In this document: positions 33,833-44,335 of the stretch, one piece after another
Layout of the letters: each line of letters begins with the position of its first letter
How positions within the stretch are numbered: the first letter of the stretch is position 1
DNA from: Perognathus longimembris pacificus
Taxonomy: Eukaryota > Chordata > Mammalia > Rodentia > Heteromyidae
Reading direction: 5' to 3'
Length of the DNA: 64,000 nt
Assembly (NCBI RefSeq): GCF_023159225.1
Contig: NC_063181.1
Location: 22,842,073 to 22,906,072 of the forward strand
Program-made: the position numbers and the translations under genes
Notes under the pieces: generated by a model
The model's database searches: none
What the model was told of the DNA's origin: nothing
Seen by the model: only the letters and a program-made list of their open reading frames with translations

Positions 33833-33911
33833 AGAGGGGGAGAGGGAGGGAGGGAAAAAGAGAGGGGAGAAAAGGAGAGAGAGAGAATAGAGACAGAGGG
33901 ATTGGAGGGGA
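33833..33911 (+). repeat. purine-rich (GGGA/GAGA) low-complexity tract
   Basis: Almost pure G/A over about 80 nt, including GGAGGGAGGGA-type runs. The Arg/Glu/Gly frame across it is an artefact. Confidence 0.8.
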
Positions 33912-34199
33912 CAAAAGTAACATGAATAAGCATTAGCTACAAATATATGAGATTGAACCCACTTCGTTTTGAAAGAAGTAAAATCACACTCCAAAGTGAT
34001 GTGCTATAATAAGCAACTAGCCAATGAGTCAGGATGGGACTTAGCCTCTCAATACCTGAAGTGAGATTTTTATTGTTTTTGAGAGCTCTACAGATCCAAA
34101 GAATTCTTTGCAAACCATAAGAAAATAATTCTAAGTGTTTGTTTGAATTGTTTTTGCATTTCATTTTTTTTATTGACACTGGATTATTTGGTGTCACTC
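33912..34199. other. unique noncoding sequence
   Basis: Nothing recognised. Confidence 0.35.
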
Positions 34200-35060
34200 A
34201 CAGTTGTTTGAAAATGCAGTCTGGTGATTCAACTGATTGTTAATTATAAGTCCTTGATTTTAGACTTCAGATCAATTAAACAGAGCTAGAATATTCCTAC
34301 AGCATAAGCAATAGATTGCCCAAATTCCCAGTTCTCCTTTCAAGCATTTGCTAATGTGGCATTGACAATCTACAATTCCCAGACTGAGGAGAAGTGATAA
34401 AAATATTGGATAAAAAAAAACATCCAAGCCAGAAAGATAAATTGTTTGGGTTGTCTTTTTGCAGATTTGAGGTCACAATTCATTCATCTTGTTACTTTGC
34501 TCTATCCATTTAGTGGCTTCAATTGCAGGATTAAATATTGAATGGTGGCAGATGATTCAATACATAGGCTCTCATAGCTCGGCATTCGAAGGCTTTTCAT
34601 GCTTAAAATGGAACTGTGTGCACACAGAATGCCAAAGATAATCGTGCTGATGATCTAGTCTGTGAGATTAATCCCTCAACAATATTATCAGACAATTCTT
34701 AACGCATTGATTTGTCCCTGATATGACACTTGTGAAACAAATGGCTATACGCAAAGCATTTTAGAAGTAATACTAAACCTCCGATGTAGCCTAGCTTTTT
34801 CAGGAAATTAATCCACTAGGACATTTGTCTGGAAATTTCAATACATTATCCCAATCAGTATTTATTACTCACCTGATAACAAATAATTTTCAAATAAGCC
34901 AAAATGCTCTGGGGAGTATTGATGGAGGATTAAATATTTTTTGTCTTCATAACTAAATATGAAGAATAAAAGTTCTAAAAGAATACATTCTCTGATATCT
35001 TAATTAAGCGAAGTATATTTTACCCTCTCTTATAACCTAAGATAGAATGCTTAAAATGCT
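34200..35060. other. long repeat-free segment, candidate conserved noncoding cluster
   Basis: About 860 bp with no recognisable repeat and no tandem array. Many TAAT/ATTA cores (GTTAATTATAAG, CAATTAAACAG, GAAATTAATCCACTAG) and isolated CpGs (AGATAATCGTGCTGATGATC, CTTAACGCATTGATTTG) are present. No open frame of note. It resembles a conserved developmental enhancer cluster, an inference untested here. Confidence 0.35.
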
Positions 35061-35234
35061 TTTTTTTTTTTTGCTCTCCTTATGCATTTTAAGGGTCACC
35101 TACATACTAAATCCATTAAAATAAGTACATTAAAGGTTAAAACTGTATTAGTTAGCCAACAGACCCAAGAGATTTGGAGACTAATGGATATGATTTTTTA
35201 AAAAATAAAAATGTTTTATTTATAAAACATAAAA

Positions 35235-35500
35235 ATTAAAGTTTGACAAGGACCAAGAGGTCATTCCGTTTCTCCCTCTTTCTGCCTGTGCGGAAATATT
35301 TTATTTCTCATTTATCTGGATAGTCTGAAGTGCCCCAGATGCTAATTTTTCACTCCTTTCTGAAGTTGCTAAAATCTAGTTCTTCAAGGTAAAATTGTTT
35401 CTGGGTGGCTAGAGGAGGGGAAGATTTTACCTAAGGTTTTCCTTTCTTAGAACCAGCCCATCCATTAATTCTCCCCACATGCTTATTTTAAATCATTGTA
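35235..35500 (+). repeat. possible L3/CR1-class LINE remnant (weak)
   Basis: AAGGACCAAGAGGTCATTCC, CTCCCTCTTTCTGCCTGTG, then a GATAGTCTGAAGTGCCCCAG block resemble the 3' end of ancient CR1-class LINEs. Could also be unique sequence. Confidence 0.25.
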
Positions 35501-35689
35501 ATAATTCCATTTTGTACTACAGACATTTGTCATATTTCTCTTTTTCCCCCTCAATGTAAGCACATTTGGAGATTTCTCACTTTCTCATAAGTCATTCATG
35601 CTATTCCTTTCATCACCTGGATTTATCTCTGGCTCGCTTCCAGAGTGTCCACATTTTTGTGGAATATGGGAGTCAAGTTTCTTCTTTGT

Positions 35690-35880
35690 GATGAAGTCTG
35701 TCTTGCCTAGAGCCAGTGGAAGAATACAGACTTTAGAGCCAGACAGCCCTGAGTTTGCATTCTGTCTGCTACTTAGAGAGAGACACTCATCTTTGAGTGC
35801 TTCAGTTTCTTTATCCATAAAATTGAATTGAAATAACAATATCTACTTTGTAGGATGGTTGTGATTTGTTACATTTGTTT
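35690..35880 (+). repeat. MIR SINE, near full length
   Basis: AGAGCCAGTGGAAGAATACA, GACTTTAGAGCCAGACAGCC, CTGAGTTTGCATTCTGTCTG, CTACTTAGAGAGAGACACTC, TTCAGTTTCTTTATCCATAA and GTAGGATGGTTGTGATTTG follow the whole MIR order, and it is the clearest MIR in the window. Frames over it on both strands are not genes. Confidence 0.8.
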
Positions 35881-35881
35881 T

Positions 35882-35935
35882 TCTTTGGTGGCACCAGGAT
35901 TTTAACTCAGGACCGCATGGTGGAGTGCAAACCCA
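35882..35935 (-). repeat. reversed ID-type SINE fragment (weak)
   Basis: GGCACCAGGATTTTAACTCA and GGACCGCATGG resemble a reversed ID B-box region. Confidence 0.4.
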
Positions 35936-35996
35936 TCTGCGACTTCTTTTGAATCTCACCCAATTTAAGTTGGATTTCATTGATAAAAGTATGTAT

Positions 35997-36024
35997 GCAT
36001 TCATTCATTCATTCATTCATTCAT
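35997..36024 (+). repeat. (ATTC)n microsatellite at an ID tail
   Basis: About six ATTC units directly before a minus-strand ID element, so on the element's strand it is an (AATG)n tail, like the one at 17035-17063. Confidence 0.9.
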
Positions 36025-36093
36025 TTGCCATACTAGAGAGCAGTCCAGAGCCTTGCATCTGTTATGCAAGCATTTTATCATTGAGCTACTAAA
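36025..36093 (-). repeat. ID-like monomer SINE, minus strand
   Basis: On the minus strand: TAGCTCAATGATAAAATGCT (A-box side), TGCATAACAGATGCAAGGCT, then CTGGACTGCTCTC. Moderately diverged. Confidence 0.55.
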
Positions 36094-36209
36094 GTAGTTG
36101 TGTGTGTACATATATATGTATATATAATATTTATCTATATCTCTCTTACCTATCTATCAAATCATGCTGTGAATTAGCAATAGAAGTGTTAACTGCTGTG
36201 AGGAAATGG

Positions 36210-36248
36210 GGTAAACCTCTACCACCAAGCCATACTCCCAGCCCCTGC
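36210..36248 (-). repeat. reversed ID 5' fragment
   Basis: CTACCACCAAGCCATACTCC and CAGCCCC match the reversed start of the ID/IDL unit. Confidence 0.45.
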
Positions 36249-36591
36249 TTTTGCTTACAGTTTTACATGACATATCTTAGTTCTCTATTTTAAGAAAGTC
36301 TGAGACAATGCAAGGAAAGGAAATTGGGCCCTAGAAAAATTGATGCCCTGGGTAGCCTTTGAAAATAGAAACTCAAATATGAAGTCATTCACATTAGGTA
36401 CCTTTGTCTAGGTTCAAGTTGGAAATGAAATCAGAAGTTAAACCTTGCATGAAAAGTACTCAACATCAAAATCTTTTCACATTAAACTTGAGCAAATTGA
36501 GTTCCTTTTTTACTAAGATAACAGGGTTCCAGATCATGGGCCTATAAATCACATTCCTGAGGAGAACCTGAATACTGAGACAGAAGAAAAC

Positions 36592-36592
<1 letters not shown>
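36249..36592. other. unique noncoding sequence
   Basis: Nothing recognised. Confidence 0.35.

Positions 36593-36658
<66 letters not shown>
36593..36658 (+). repeat. (AC)n microsatellite
   Basis: About 33 uninterrupted AC units, the longest pure CA array in the window. No recognised SINE is adjacent. Confidence 0.97.
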
Positions 36659-36659
<1 letters not shown>

Positions 36660-37700
36660 ATTTTCCCCAAGACTACAGAAGTTAGACTTCAAAAAGCTAC
36701 CAACAAACCACAGTTTTTTTTTGTCTATTCTTCCTTCTTAAAAGTGTCATATATAAATGCAATGTTTGTTGACTAACTTCCTGGTTCATATTTGCTAACT
36801 AAAACTTGATTCGGCAGTCAAAGAAATGTCCATACAGTCTCGTGATTATGTCTTTACATCTTGGGTTTCTAGGTATAAGCCATGTGCAAGTAGGTAGGTT
36901 TTGAATAAAGTCTTTCTATATACTTGATTGATAGGGACTTGATATCAAATAAATAGAAAGTTAAACAAAAGTTGAAATGTTACGTATTTAGTCATAATTT
37001 AGCTAATTGCCAGTTGGCCAGCTGGATAGGCTGAGAGGTGAGCACTTTCTACAACACAAAAAGAAGCCATTAAAGAAAGCACTTCTTGAATTTGACAACA
37101 GCTTGAGTATGATACAGACTAATTTGGAAAAAGTGACCTGTACTTTCGAAGTTAAAATGGATAATTGCCAATTCTTCCGTTTAATTCAATTCACCTCCAT
37201 TCTGTTCAATTCACTCAGCATAATCCAGGGAGTATATTTTGATTGCCTACTTATGTTTACCTTATACACAGTCCTAACTTTGGTCTTTGGATGGATAAGT
37301 ACAGACCCCTTTTCAGCTTTCAGGTGCATTTGTGAATAAGTTTATAAATCCTTGCATACAACCTATAATAGCTATGTGTGTGGCACCTAAAGAAATTACT
37401 AGATCTTGAAGGACAAATTCACACCTCACTTAACATATGAATTATAAGGTAAATACTTTTGGTAAAATATTTGGGGTAGGAAGGAATATAAACACTGTTT
37501 CAGAATACTTCAGTGATGATACAGTTTCATCTTTCAAATAGAGGAGACTTGGTTTATTGCTAGAGAGAACCTCATCACTGAATTCTAAACATGTTGACCA
37601 TTTTCTTAGAGTGAATGCAACTGGGCAGGAACTAGCAATATTGATTCCCATTGAATTAGCATCTGCCTTAACAGTCAGTGGTGTGTACCATCACTGGCAT
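36659..37700. other. unique noncoding sequence
   Basis: A 110-residue frame at 37007-37339 has no recognisable domain. Otherwise nothing. Confidence 0.4.
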
Positions 37701-38200
37701 GATTTGTTTACAAGCACACATTTTTGAATGTGAAAAATCAGCAATGAGAATCCCTGCATCGGTGATTGCTACTGTTTCAGCTACCTGCTCCAAAGAAAAT
37801 GTTTCCATTCTGATATTTTTTCAGTAGACTAAGACAAAGCAACTTTCCCCCTGTAATCTCTGTATTACGTTATGGCCCATTTAAGCTGTACAATGCACTA
37901 CTAGTTTGTCTTTTGTTATTACATTCATCAAAGATGGAAAATGTATCTCAAATTGCTATGCAAAAAGATCCTTTTTGCATGCCAGTATGCAGGTTTATAT
38001 ATGAGATGTTATTGTAAAAGGGAGTTTATGGGCAAGCGAGTGTTTGGCAGTCTTTTCCGTCACCTGTAGTACAGGTGTACCTTCTTTTACTACAGTAAAG
38101 GGGTCTCCAGATAGGCTGTGTTTGCAGCTACTATAAACATTCCTATACTTGAAGCATCTTGGTAAGGAAGTTTATGAATTAACCAGAATTCCTTCTTTGC
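37701..38200. other. repeat-free segment with inverted octamer-like sites
   Basis: Includes a 10-bp perfect inverted repeat with a 3-nt spacer at 37958-37980 (ATGCAAAAAG, ATC, CTTTTTGCAT). Each arm carries an octamer-like ATGCAAA. Surrounding text is repeat-free with occasional CpGs (TATTACGTTATGG). Conservation is plausible but unseen. Confidence 0.3.
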
Positions 38201-38959
38201 TGTTTTAAGAAGCAAAGTTTAGTTTCCAAAGACCATTACCTATTTTAGTTGGGTGTCTTGGGAGACAGAGGAGACAGCCTTTAAGATATTGCAAATATTT
38301 CCTTTTATTTTCTGTCTCGATTTTCTTGGTTGTACATTAGAGACCTTATGTAATGTTTAACATTTCAATTTACTATATGCATTTTCAACTTTCAGTATTT
38401 GTCATCTTGTTCCAATTTAATGAAAGCTTATTTGGCTATGGTTTTCATTGGAAAGCAGAACATACATACAACTTTCAGCAATAATATATATTTTTCCTTT
38501 TCTTTGGATTTGAACAGCCTTCTAAAATTTTCTGTACTGAAATTCTGGCAGAGTTATTTCTTCAACATTTGGCTGAGGGTTTGGAATGTTTTAAACATTT
38601 GAAGTGACTGGGATCAATTACTGTAACCTAAAATGGATAACCTTTAAGACACAAAACTCATGTTTTTCTTAAACCAGCTCATTACATGACATCTTTCTGT
38701 TTGTATATCGATAAAACACTGTATGTTGGCTAAATAAGGCTCATTTCATTTATTTCCAAGTACTGTTGATATTGTAAAGCCAGCATATTACATATAACAT
38801 TAAAGATATTTTTAAGTCATAACATCTTTGTGGATGGAAAAAAACAAAATTCAGAAGATGGATAAACTTGTAACAATTTAGCAGTCTAACAAAGTATAAT
38901 AAATAGCAAGATCATGGATTTCAAATGAATCTTTAAGAAATGCATAATGTAAACATATT
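38201..38959. other. AT-rich unique noncoding sequence
   Basis: Nothing recognised. Confidence 0.4.
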
Positions 38960-39420
38960 TTTAAGCTCTGTTTTTCTAATTAAGGCAGCTCTGAGAGTCT
39001 TCCTATTCAGTCTCACTAGTGCTATTTCATTGCTAAAAGTCTCCCCCCACATACACACCATATAAAACCCCTGCTTCCTCAGAGAGAAGTTTACAAAAGG
39101 GGATTATGTAGTAATATCCTGTTATTTTTATTTATCAGGTTAATATAGGACTCACATTACACTCTTGGGGTAGGAAAAAAGCCAGGCATTACCAGCTTCA
39201 AGATTTGCCTTGATAAATATAAATGCAAACAACGCTGTGCTGCTGGTAGGTAGTGGCTACGACCCATGACGGGCAGATGGCTGTAACGATGGAGAGAAGT
39301 ATTACAGCCTGAACATTCCTGCTCCACTGGACTCAGAATGCATTAGCAAGGTCTCTCAGCTCAGAGATTTTTTTGTTTCCTGATGATGGATTAGTGATAA
39401 ACTCATATGCATGTTATTCC
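38960..39420. other. repeat-free segment, candidate conserved noncoding element
   Basis: Segment at 39220-39350 has clustered CpGs (CAACGCTGTGC, GCTACGACCCATGACGGGC, GTAACGATGG) in an otherwise AT-rich region, with no repeat recognised. Confidence 0.3.
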
Positions 39421-40910
39421 AGAGTTCCCCTGAGACCTTAGCTTTTCATGAATGAAAAGGTCATTTGTGAATTTCCTACATTCCTTCATTAGTTTTCCCA
39501 TGGATCCAGATTGCTTTGTATAATTTTATATGGCTACATTGTCTTGGAGAATAAGAAGTTACAGTTGTCTGGTTTTAAGGTTCCAATTATTTAACAATTC
39601 GGAAGAAACTTGTTGTTCTCTATTTGGTAAGGAGAAAACTTAGAGGAAAACTACAATCGTTTTATAAAACATGTGCTAAGATGTTGAGACGGCTAGAAGT
39701 CTCCTTGCTCATTTTGTCCTAAATGACTTTTGATAGAAGGCCAAACTTTGTACCAGATGTACCGTATTTTATAATGATGACATGGTTCCAACCTTCCATC
39801 ATTTTCCACTGAGACTATTCAGCATTTGTTTTATCAAAAATGATTTTCTGCGATTCTTAGGGCCACAGATTAGTAAAAGTATTAAGTGAGACACTAAATC
39901 ACATGTTTTATTATTATTTTACAATGTGAATTTCACTCTTTTATGTTATAAATTTCCTCCCTTATAAAGATTTCCTTTAATGATGGAGCACAGTAGAGTT
40001 TGTTTTTCTGATATTTGGGAGTAGAAATTCATTTAACAGTTATCCTTTTTTCTTTTCCTGATTCTGTTAGCCACCATAAATGAGTAGAGAAATGAATGAG
40101 GAGAGGGTACAGTGGTCCATTGTTGCTATTTCCACTTTGGAATCACTTTATTTACTTACTAAGACACTTCACTCTAAGTCTCCTTCTCTATGATAACAGA
40201 ATTTACAGGTATGGCTTATCAAGGACAAATAGAGGTCATAGTGAGAGGAGATGCCAGAACCATGTGATGTGTCCTAGTTCACCTGTTGACCTTTCCAGCA
40301 GTACATGAAGGGCAACTTGAGGCCTGTGCTTTGTTCAAATGATGGGCAAATCTCTTATTCTACATTCCATAATTGTTCAAGTCCTGAAGCAATTGCAATG
40401 ATTAGAACACCAAAAATCATGGGTTCCTCCCTTCGCTATGCTTGAATATTTAATTCAGAACTAAAGCAAAAGATCCATATTTGATTATTTCTGACTCAAT
40501 TCATAGAAGAAGTCTGAGGAACTTTGTAGTGCTTCAATGCTGTTTTGTTGAAGATGGAGCCCAGGAGTCACACACATGTTGGGTAAATGTCTACAGTGGA
40601 CATGCCTCAAAACTCTGTCAAATAACTGGCTGCTACGACAATAACAAGATCTGTGGAGATCTTTAAAGCTCTATGCGTTTCCACTGGTATTAGTGCAGCA
40701 TTCAGTACTTTTGGACAAACATAGACACAACTGGTTATCAAAATGAATGTGTGCACACCAGGGCCCAAAATAAATGAAGGTGGACATGAAAATTTTTTCA
40801 ATGACGTTACAAGAAAATCCATCATAACTTGTATTTTTGTTGTTGTTGTTTGTTCGTTTGTTTTTTAAGAGGATGAGTTGGTATGGTTCTTGTTGAAACC
40901 AACTATTTTT
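39421..40910. other. unique noncoding sequence
   Basis: A short (TTG)-rich run at about 40835-40866. No gene recognised; small frames at 40096-40825 are unassigned. Confidence 0.4.
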
Positions 40911-40982
40911 TTTCAGAACTGGGGTTTAAACTCAAGGCCTTACACTTTCTAGACAGGTAGTCTACACAGCTGAGTCACTCCA
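40911..40982 (-). repeat. ID-like fragment, minus strand
   Basis: CAGAACTGGGGTTTAAACTC (reversed B-box side) and CTACACAGCTGAGTCACTCC (reversed A-box side). It abuts the plus-strand IDL-Geo that follows. Confidence 0.55.
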
Positions 40983-41176
40983 GGCTGGGAATGTGGCTTA
41001 GTGGTAGAGTGCTTGCTTAGCACGCATGAAGCCCAGGCTTTGATTTCTCAGAAACACATACACATAAAAAGGCTGGAAGAGGCACTGTGGCTCAAGTAGT
41101 AGAGCAAAAGAAGCTCAGAGACAGTGCCCAGGCTCTGAGTTCAAGCCCCGGGACTGGCAAAAACAAAACAAAACAC
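40983..41176 (+). mobile_element. IDL-Geo dimeric SINE with internal deletion
   Basis: Left half GGCTGGGAATGTGGCTTAG to about 41065, right half from GGCTGGAAGAGGCACTGTGG to GGGACTGGC, tail of AAAAC units to 41176. The right half lacks about a dozen nt (the TGCTAGCCTTG region) after AGTAGTAGAGC. A short TCACTC repeat flanks it but is too short to claim as a duplication. Confidence 0.8.
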
Positions 41177-41339
41177 AGGTAATTCACTCCTCCAGGTATG
41201 TTTTACACTGGTAGTTCAATATAAGGCCTTGCTTCCTGCCTAGGTGCACTGCTGCCCTTCAGTTTCTTCATTTGAGGCTTTCTGTCAATTCAGCTTTTTC
41301 TTTTCTTTAAATTAAATTTTTGTTTTATTTTGTTGTTTT

Positions 41340-41565
41340 TCTGTTGTGGGGCTTGAACTCTGGGCCTGGTCACTATCCCTGAGCTTTTTCACACAAGGCT
41401 AGCTACTATACCACTTTGAGCCATACGTCACTTCCAGTCTTCTGGTGGTCAATTGAAGATAAGAGTCTCATGGACTTCCCAGCCCAAGCTGCCTTTGAAA
41501 TGTAACCCTTCAGATCTCAGCCTCCTGAATAGCTAGGATTATAGGCATGAGCCATCAGCACCGGG
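41340..41565 (-). mobile_element. B1-Geo dimeric SINE with target duplication, minus strand
   Basis: Reversed right half (GGCTTGAACTCTGGGCCTGG, GCTAGCTACTATACCAC, CTTCCAGTCTTCTGGTGG) then reversed B1 half (AGTCTCATGGACTTCCC, GAATAGCTAGGATTATAGGC, ATGAGCCATCAGCACC). An 11-bp duplication CTTTAAATTAA is at 41305-41315 and 41566-41576, with T-rich sequence between the left copy and the SINE body as expected for an A tail. Confidence 0.82.
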
Positions 41566-41639
41566 CTTTAAATTAACTTCTTTTGAAAATATATCTTTAG
41601 TTGTACAAAGGGATTTTACTTGGACATGTCTCTGTGTGA

Positions 41640-41745
41640 TGTTGAGATAGAGTCTCATGAACTTTTCTGTCTGGGATGTCCTGGAATTCAATCCTTCCAA
41701 TCTTACCCTGATTAATAGACATGATCATAGATACACATGAGCAAC
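41640..41745 (-). repeat. B1-like monomer, minus strand
   Basis: GAGATAGAGTCTCATGAAC, TGTCTGGGATGTCCTGG and TAATAGACATGATCATAG follow the reversed B1 order. Diverged. Confidence 0.45.
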
Positions 41746-41984
41746 CAACAGGAGACTCCACTGGAATTTTATATGATTAAAACTTTCCATTTGGCCCACT
41801 TGCATAAGATGTTTCTTCTATCACAATTATGACCTAAGCCAAGAGTTTGGAGAGAAATAGTATTAATAATATTTTGGTAACTCACATGAGTTTCCCTGAT
41901 GCAACCAAGATTTTTGTAAGCCATATGATGTTTTTATTTTCTTGTAACTCATTATTTGATAAACGTTCCCAAATTTTCATTTAA

Positions 41985-42180
41985 AAATTATTGTAAAGGT
42001 GATGTACAAAGGGGTTACAGTTACCTGATTCAGTTATTGAGTACATTTCCTTTTGAACAGTAACCCTCCCCCTCATTTTCTCCTAGTTTTTCCCCTGCCA
42101 ACCCCTTTCCCCAAAACCATCTGATGCTTGAATACAGTTTCCAAAACAACAAAACCCTTCCATAGGAAACTTATATCCAA
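41985..42180 (-). mobile_element. L1 3'-end fragment, minus strand
   Basis: AAAGGTGATGTACAAAGG, GGTTACAGTTACCTGATTCA, GAGTACATTTCCTTTTGAAC and the C-rich ACCCTCCCCCTCATTTTC are the reversed L1 terminal block, including its G-rich tract. Confidence 0.65.
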
Positions 42181-42189
42181 ACTTAGTTT

Positions 42190-43047
42190 TTCTTTAATGA
42201 AAGTATTTTTGTTGTTACTTCTCTGGCAAATTGGATTTCAGAATAAAAGAAAACATATAATATAATGCAAATATGTTTTGGGCCCAAAGCTGATTAGTCT
42301 TGGATTTTTTTCACCAGAGTTCAATTATTTCCAAATTGTTTTTAGGGTTTCAGATTCTTGCTTTGATAGCATAGATACTTTGTTCTAATGATCTGACACA
42401 AGGGTACTCCTGAGCATTTCTGAAGCTATGCTATTCAATATTTCTATCATTCAGACACAGTTTGGCAAAGATGGCAGTTTAGCCAAGCGAAATGTACTTT
42501 AAGTCCTAGGGTTGATTGGTCAAGAATAAGATTTCTCCAGTAAGACAGTTTTACAAAGCCATTGTGACTGTGCTTTCAAAGTTCAAACAAACAGAGCATA
42601 AGGAATTATTTTGAAATATAATGATGGTACAATTGTAACAATAAAGAAGGCTGGTAATAAATAAAAGATGGTGCATCTGTTTTGGAAGACCTCTGTTAGT
42701 TACACCTTGTAATTTGCTGCAGGCTTGATGGATTGTGTCTTAACTGAGAGTACAAAGGCAATAAGACAGTACAGATCCCATCTTCTGTGTCTTGAAGATC
42801 TTTAGGCAGTGAGTGACACGTGGTATGATGACTAGGAGAGGAAAATTTCACATGGAGTAAAATTGTGTTTAAGTACTATTTATTCTTCTGAGAAGAAAAT
42901 CAGCTTTTATCTGTTTGTCTAGAAGTAGTGATGGATCTATGCTTCAAACAAATACTTTCTTACCCTCTGGGAAGAAGGATGCCTTTGAAAAAGAGGGAAC
43001 AGTTTAAGAATAGGTTATTTTGGTATGAGGATTCTCATTCTATTCTC
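42190..43047. other. unique noncoding sequence
   Basis: Nothing recognised. Confidence 0.4.
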
Positions 43048-43276
43048 TCACACCTTCCCTCCCTCCTACACCTCCCTCTTTCCCTGTCTCCCTTTCAGCC
43101 TCTCTTCCTCCATTCCTCCCTCTTTTCCTTTCTTCCCACCTCCTTTCCTCTGTCTCCTTTCTCCCTCCCTCCCTCCTTTCCATTTTCTTATCTCTCTCAC
43201 CCTACTTCCCTTCCTCCCTCCTTCCTTTCCTTTCTCCCTCTCCTCCCTTTCTCCCTCCTTCCCTCTCTCCTTCCTT
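43048..43276 (+). repeat. polypyrimidine (CCTT/TCCC)n tract
   Basis: About 230 nt almost free of purines, built from irregular CTTCC/TCCC units. The 148- and 184-residue Ser/Leu/Pro frames across it are low-complexity artefacts. Confidence 0.9.
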
Positions 43277-43289
43277 CACTTCTATTTTG

Positions 43290-43345
43290 TACTGAGGACC
43301 ATACTAGGCCTGTGCATGGCAAAGATATCCTTTCTATCTCCAGCG
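43290..43345 (-). repeat. ID-like fragment, minus strand (weak)
   Basis: GTACTGAGGACCATACTAGG, CCTGTGCATGGCAAAGATAT and TCTATCTCCAGC resemble a reversed ID unit. The pyrimidine tract lies on its tail side. Confidence 0.4.
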
Positions 43346-43414
43346 TCAAAGATTATCTTCCTAATCAGCAATAAGAACTTTGACTTATTGTCATTGTGCT
43401 TCAGAATTTACTTT

Positions 43415-43750
43415 GATTTTTTTAAAATTTTTATGGTCAAACTGATGTACAGAGAGGTTACATATTCATATGTTAGGCATTGGATACATTTCTTGTACTG
43501 TTTGTTACCTCCTCCCTCATTACACCCTCCCCCCTCCCCCCTCCCCCTTTCCCTTTCCCCCCATGAGTTGTTCAGTTGATTTACAGCAAACAGTTTTGCA
43601 AGTATTGCTTTTGTAGTCATTTGTCTTTTCACCCTGTGTCTCTCGAATTTGGTATTCCCTTTCAGTTTCCTAGTTCTAATACCAGTATATACGGTTTCCA
43701 AATGTACTCAGATAAGATACAGAGATAGTGCAGGTACAACCACAGGTCAA
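43415..43750 (-). mobile_element. L1 3' UTR, minus strand, best-preserved copy
   Basis: On the minus strand: ACTATCTCTGTATCTTATC, GGAAACCGTATATACTGG, ATACCAAATTCGAGAGACAC, AGGGTGAAAAGACAAATGAC, a G-rich tract (plus-strand C-runs 43525-43562), and the terminal TGTAACCTCTCTGTACATCA with an A-rich end. The first four blocks match the 3' UTR after the ORF2 fragment at 49633-49955, which ends before the G-rich tract. Confidence 0.75.
43525..43562 (-). other. G-quadruplex-capable tract in L1 3' UTR
   Basis: The plus strand has at least five runs of three or more C separated by one to three nt, giving a strict G-quadruplex pattern on the minus strand. G-rich polypurine tracts of this kind are known in mammalian L1 3' UTRs. 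Confidence 0.75.
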
Positions 43751-44020
43751 TACAGTCTGATAATGACGGATTCCTGATATTTTGCTTTCCCTTCTCTTCT
43801 AGTCAAAATAATCACAATCCGGACTTTATCCTTTGCAACAAAGTGTTATGATGCCTATTAAATATAAAATTCTTAACAGTTTGATGGTATATAACCTAAA
43901 AGTGAAAAAACAATCTATCGATGGCTAACAGAGAGGATTCAATCTAAATCTTCCCCAAGGTCAGTAATATTATTTTGTAATATGAAAAACTATACCTACA
44001 AAGGGAAGGGAAGTAATTCA

Positions 44021-44021
<1 letters not shown>
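43751..44021. other. unique noncoding sequence
   Basis: Nothing recognised. Confidence 0.35.

Positions 44022-44075
<54 letters not shown>
44022..44075 (+). repeat. (CA)n microsatellite, 5' of a SINE
   Basis: About 27 CA units ending a few nt before the IDL-Geo at 44084. Confidence 0.96.
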
Positions 44076-44078
<3 letters not shown>

Positions 44079-44083
44079 CACAA

Positions 44084-44272
44084 GGGCCTGGGAATGTGGC
44101 CTAGTGGTAGAGTGCTTATCTAGCATGCATGAAGCCCTGGGTTTGATTCCTCAACACCACGTACACAGATAAAGCCAGAAGTGGCACTGTGGCTCAGGAG
44201 GTAGAGTGCTAGCCTTGAGCAAAAAGAAGCCAGGGACAGTGCTCAGGTCCTGAGTCCCAAGCCCCAGGACTG

Positions 44273-44276
<4 letters not shown>
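44084..44276 (+). mobile_element. IDL-Geo dimeric SINE between two CA arrays
   Basis: Left half GGGCCTGGGAATGTGGCC with B box GGTTTGATTCC; right half GCCAGAAGTGGCACTGTGG, TAGCCTTGAGCAAAAAGAAG, ending CAGGACTGGCAAA. No poly-A tail follows; the 3' end runs straight into (AC)n. Confidence 0.87.

Positions 44277-44334
<58 letters not shown>
44277..44334 (+). repeat. (AC)n microsatellite in SINE tail position
   Basis: About 29 AC units immediately after the GGCAAA end of the SINE. Confidence 0.96.

Positions 44335-44335
<1 letters not shown>

Noticed and set aside
37007..37339. 110-residue frame as a possible gene
   Set aside because: No domain, no codon or splice evidence, and within the chance range for AT-rich mammalian DNA of this length.
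40975..41190. target-site duplication around the IDL-Geo at 40983
   Set aside because: Only a TCACTC match was found, too short and offset to call.
43025..43579. 184-residue open frame (and a 148-residue overlapping one), Ser/Leu/Pro-rich
   Set aside because: It is the translation of a polypyrimidine tract running into a reversed L1 3' UTR. Composition is low-complexity and it resembles no protein.
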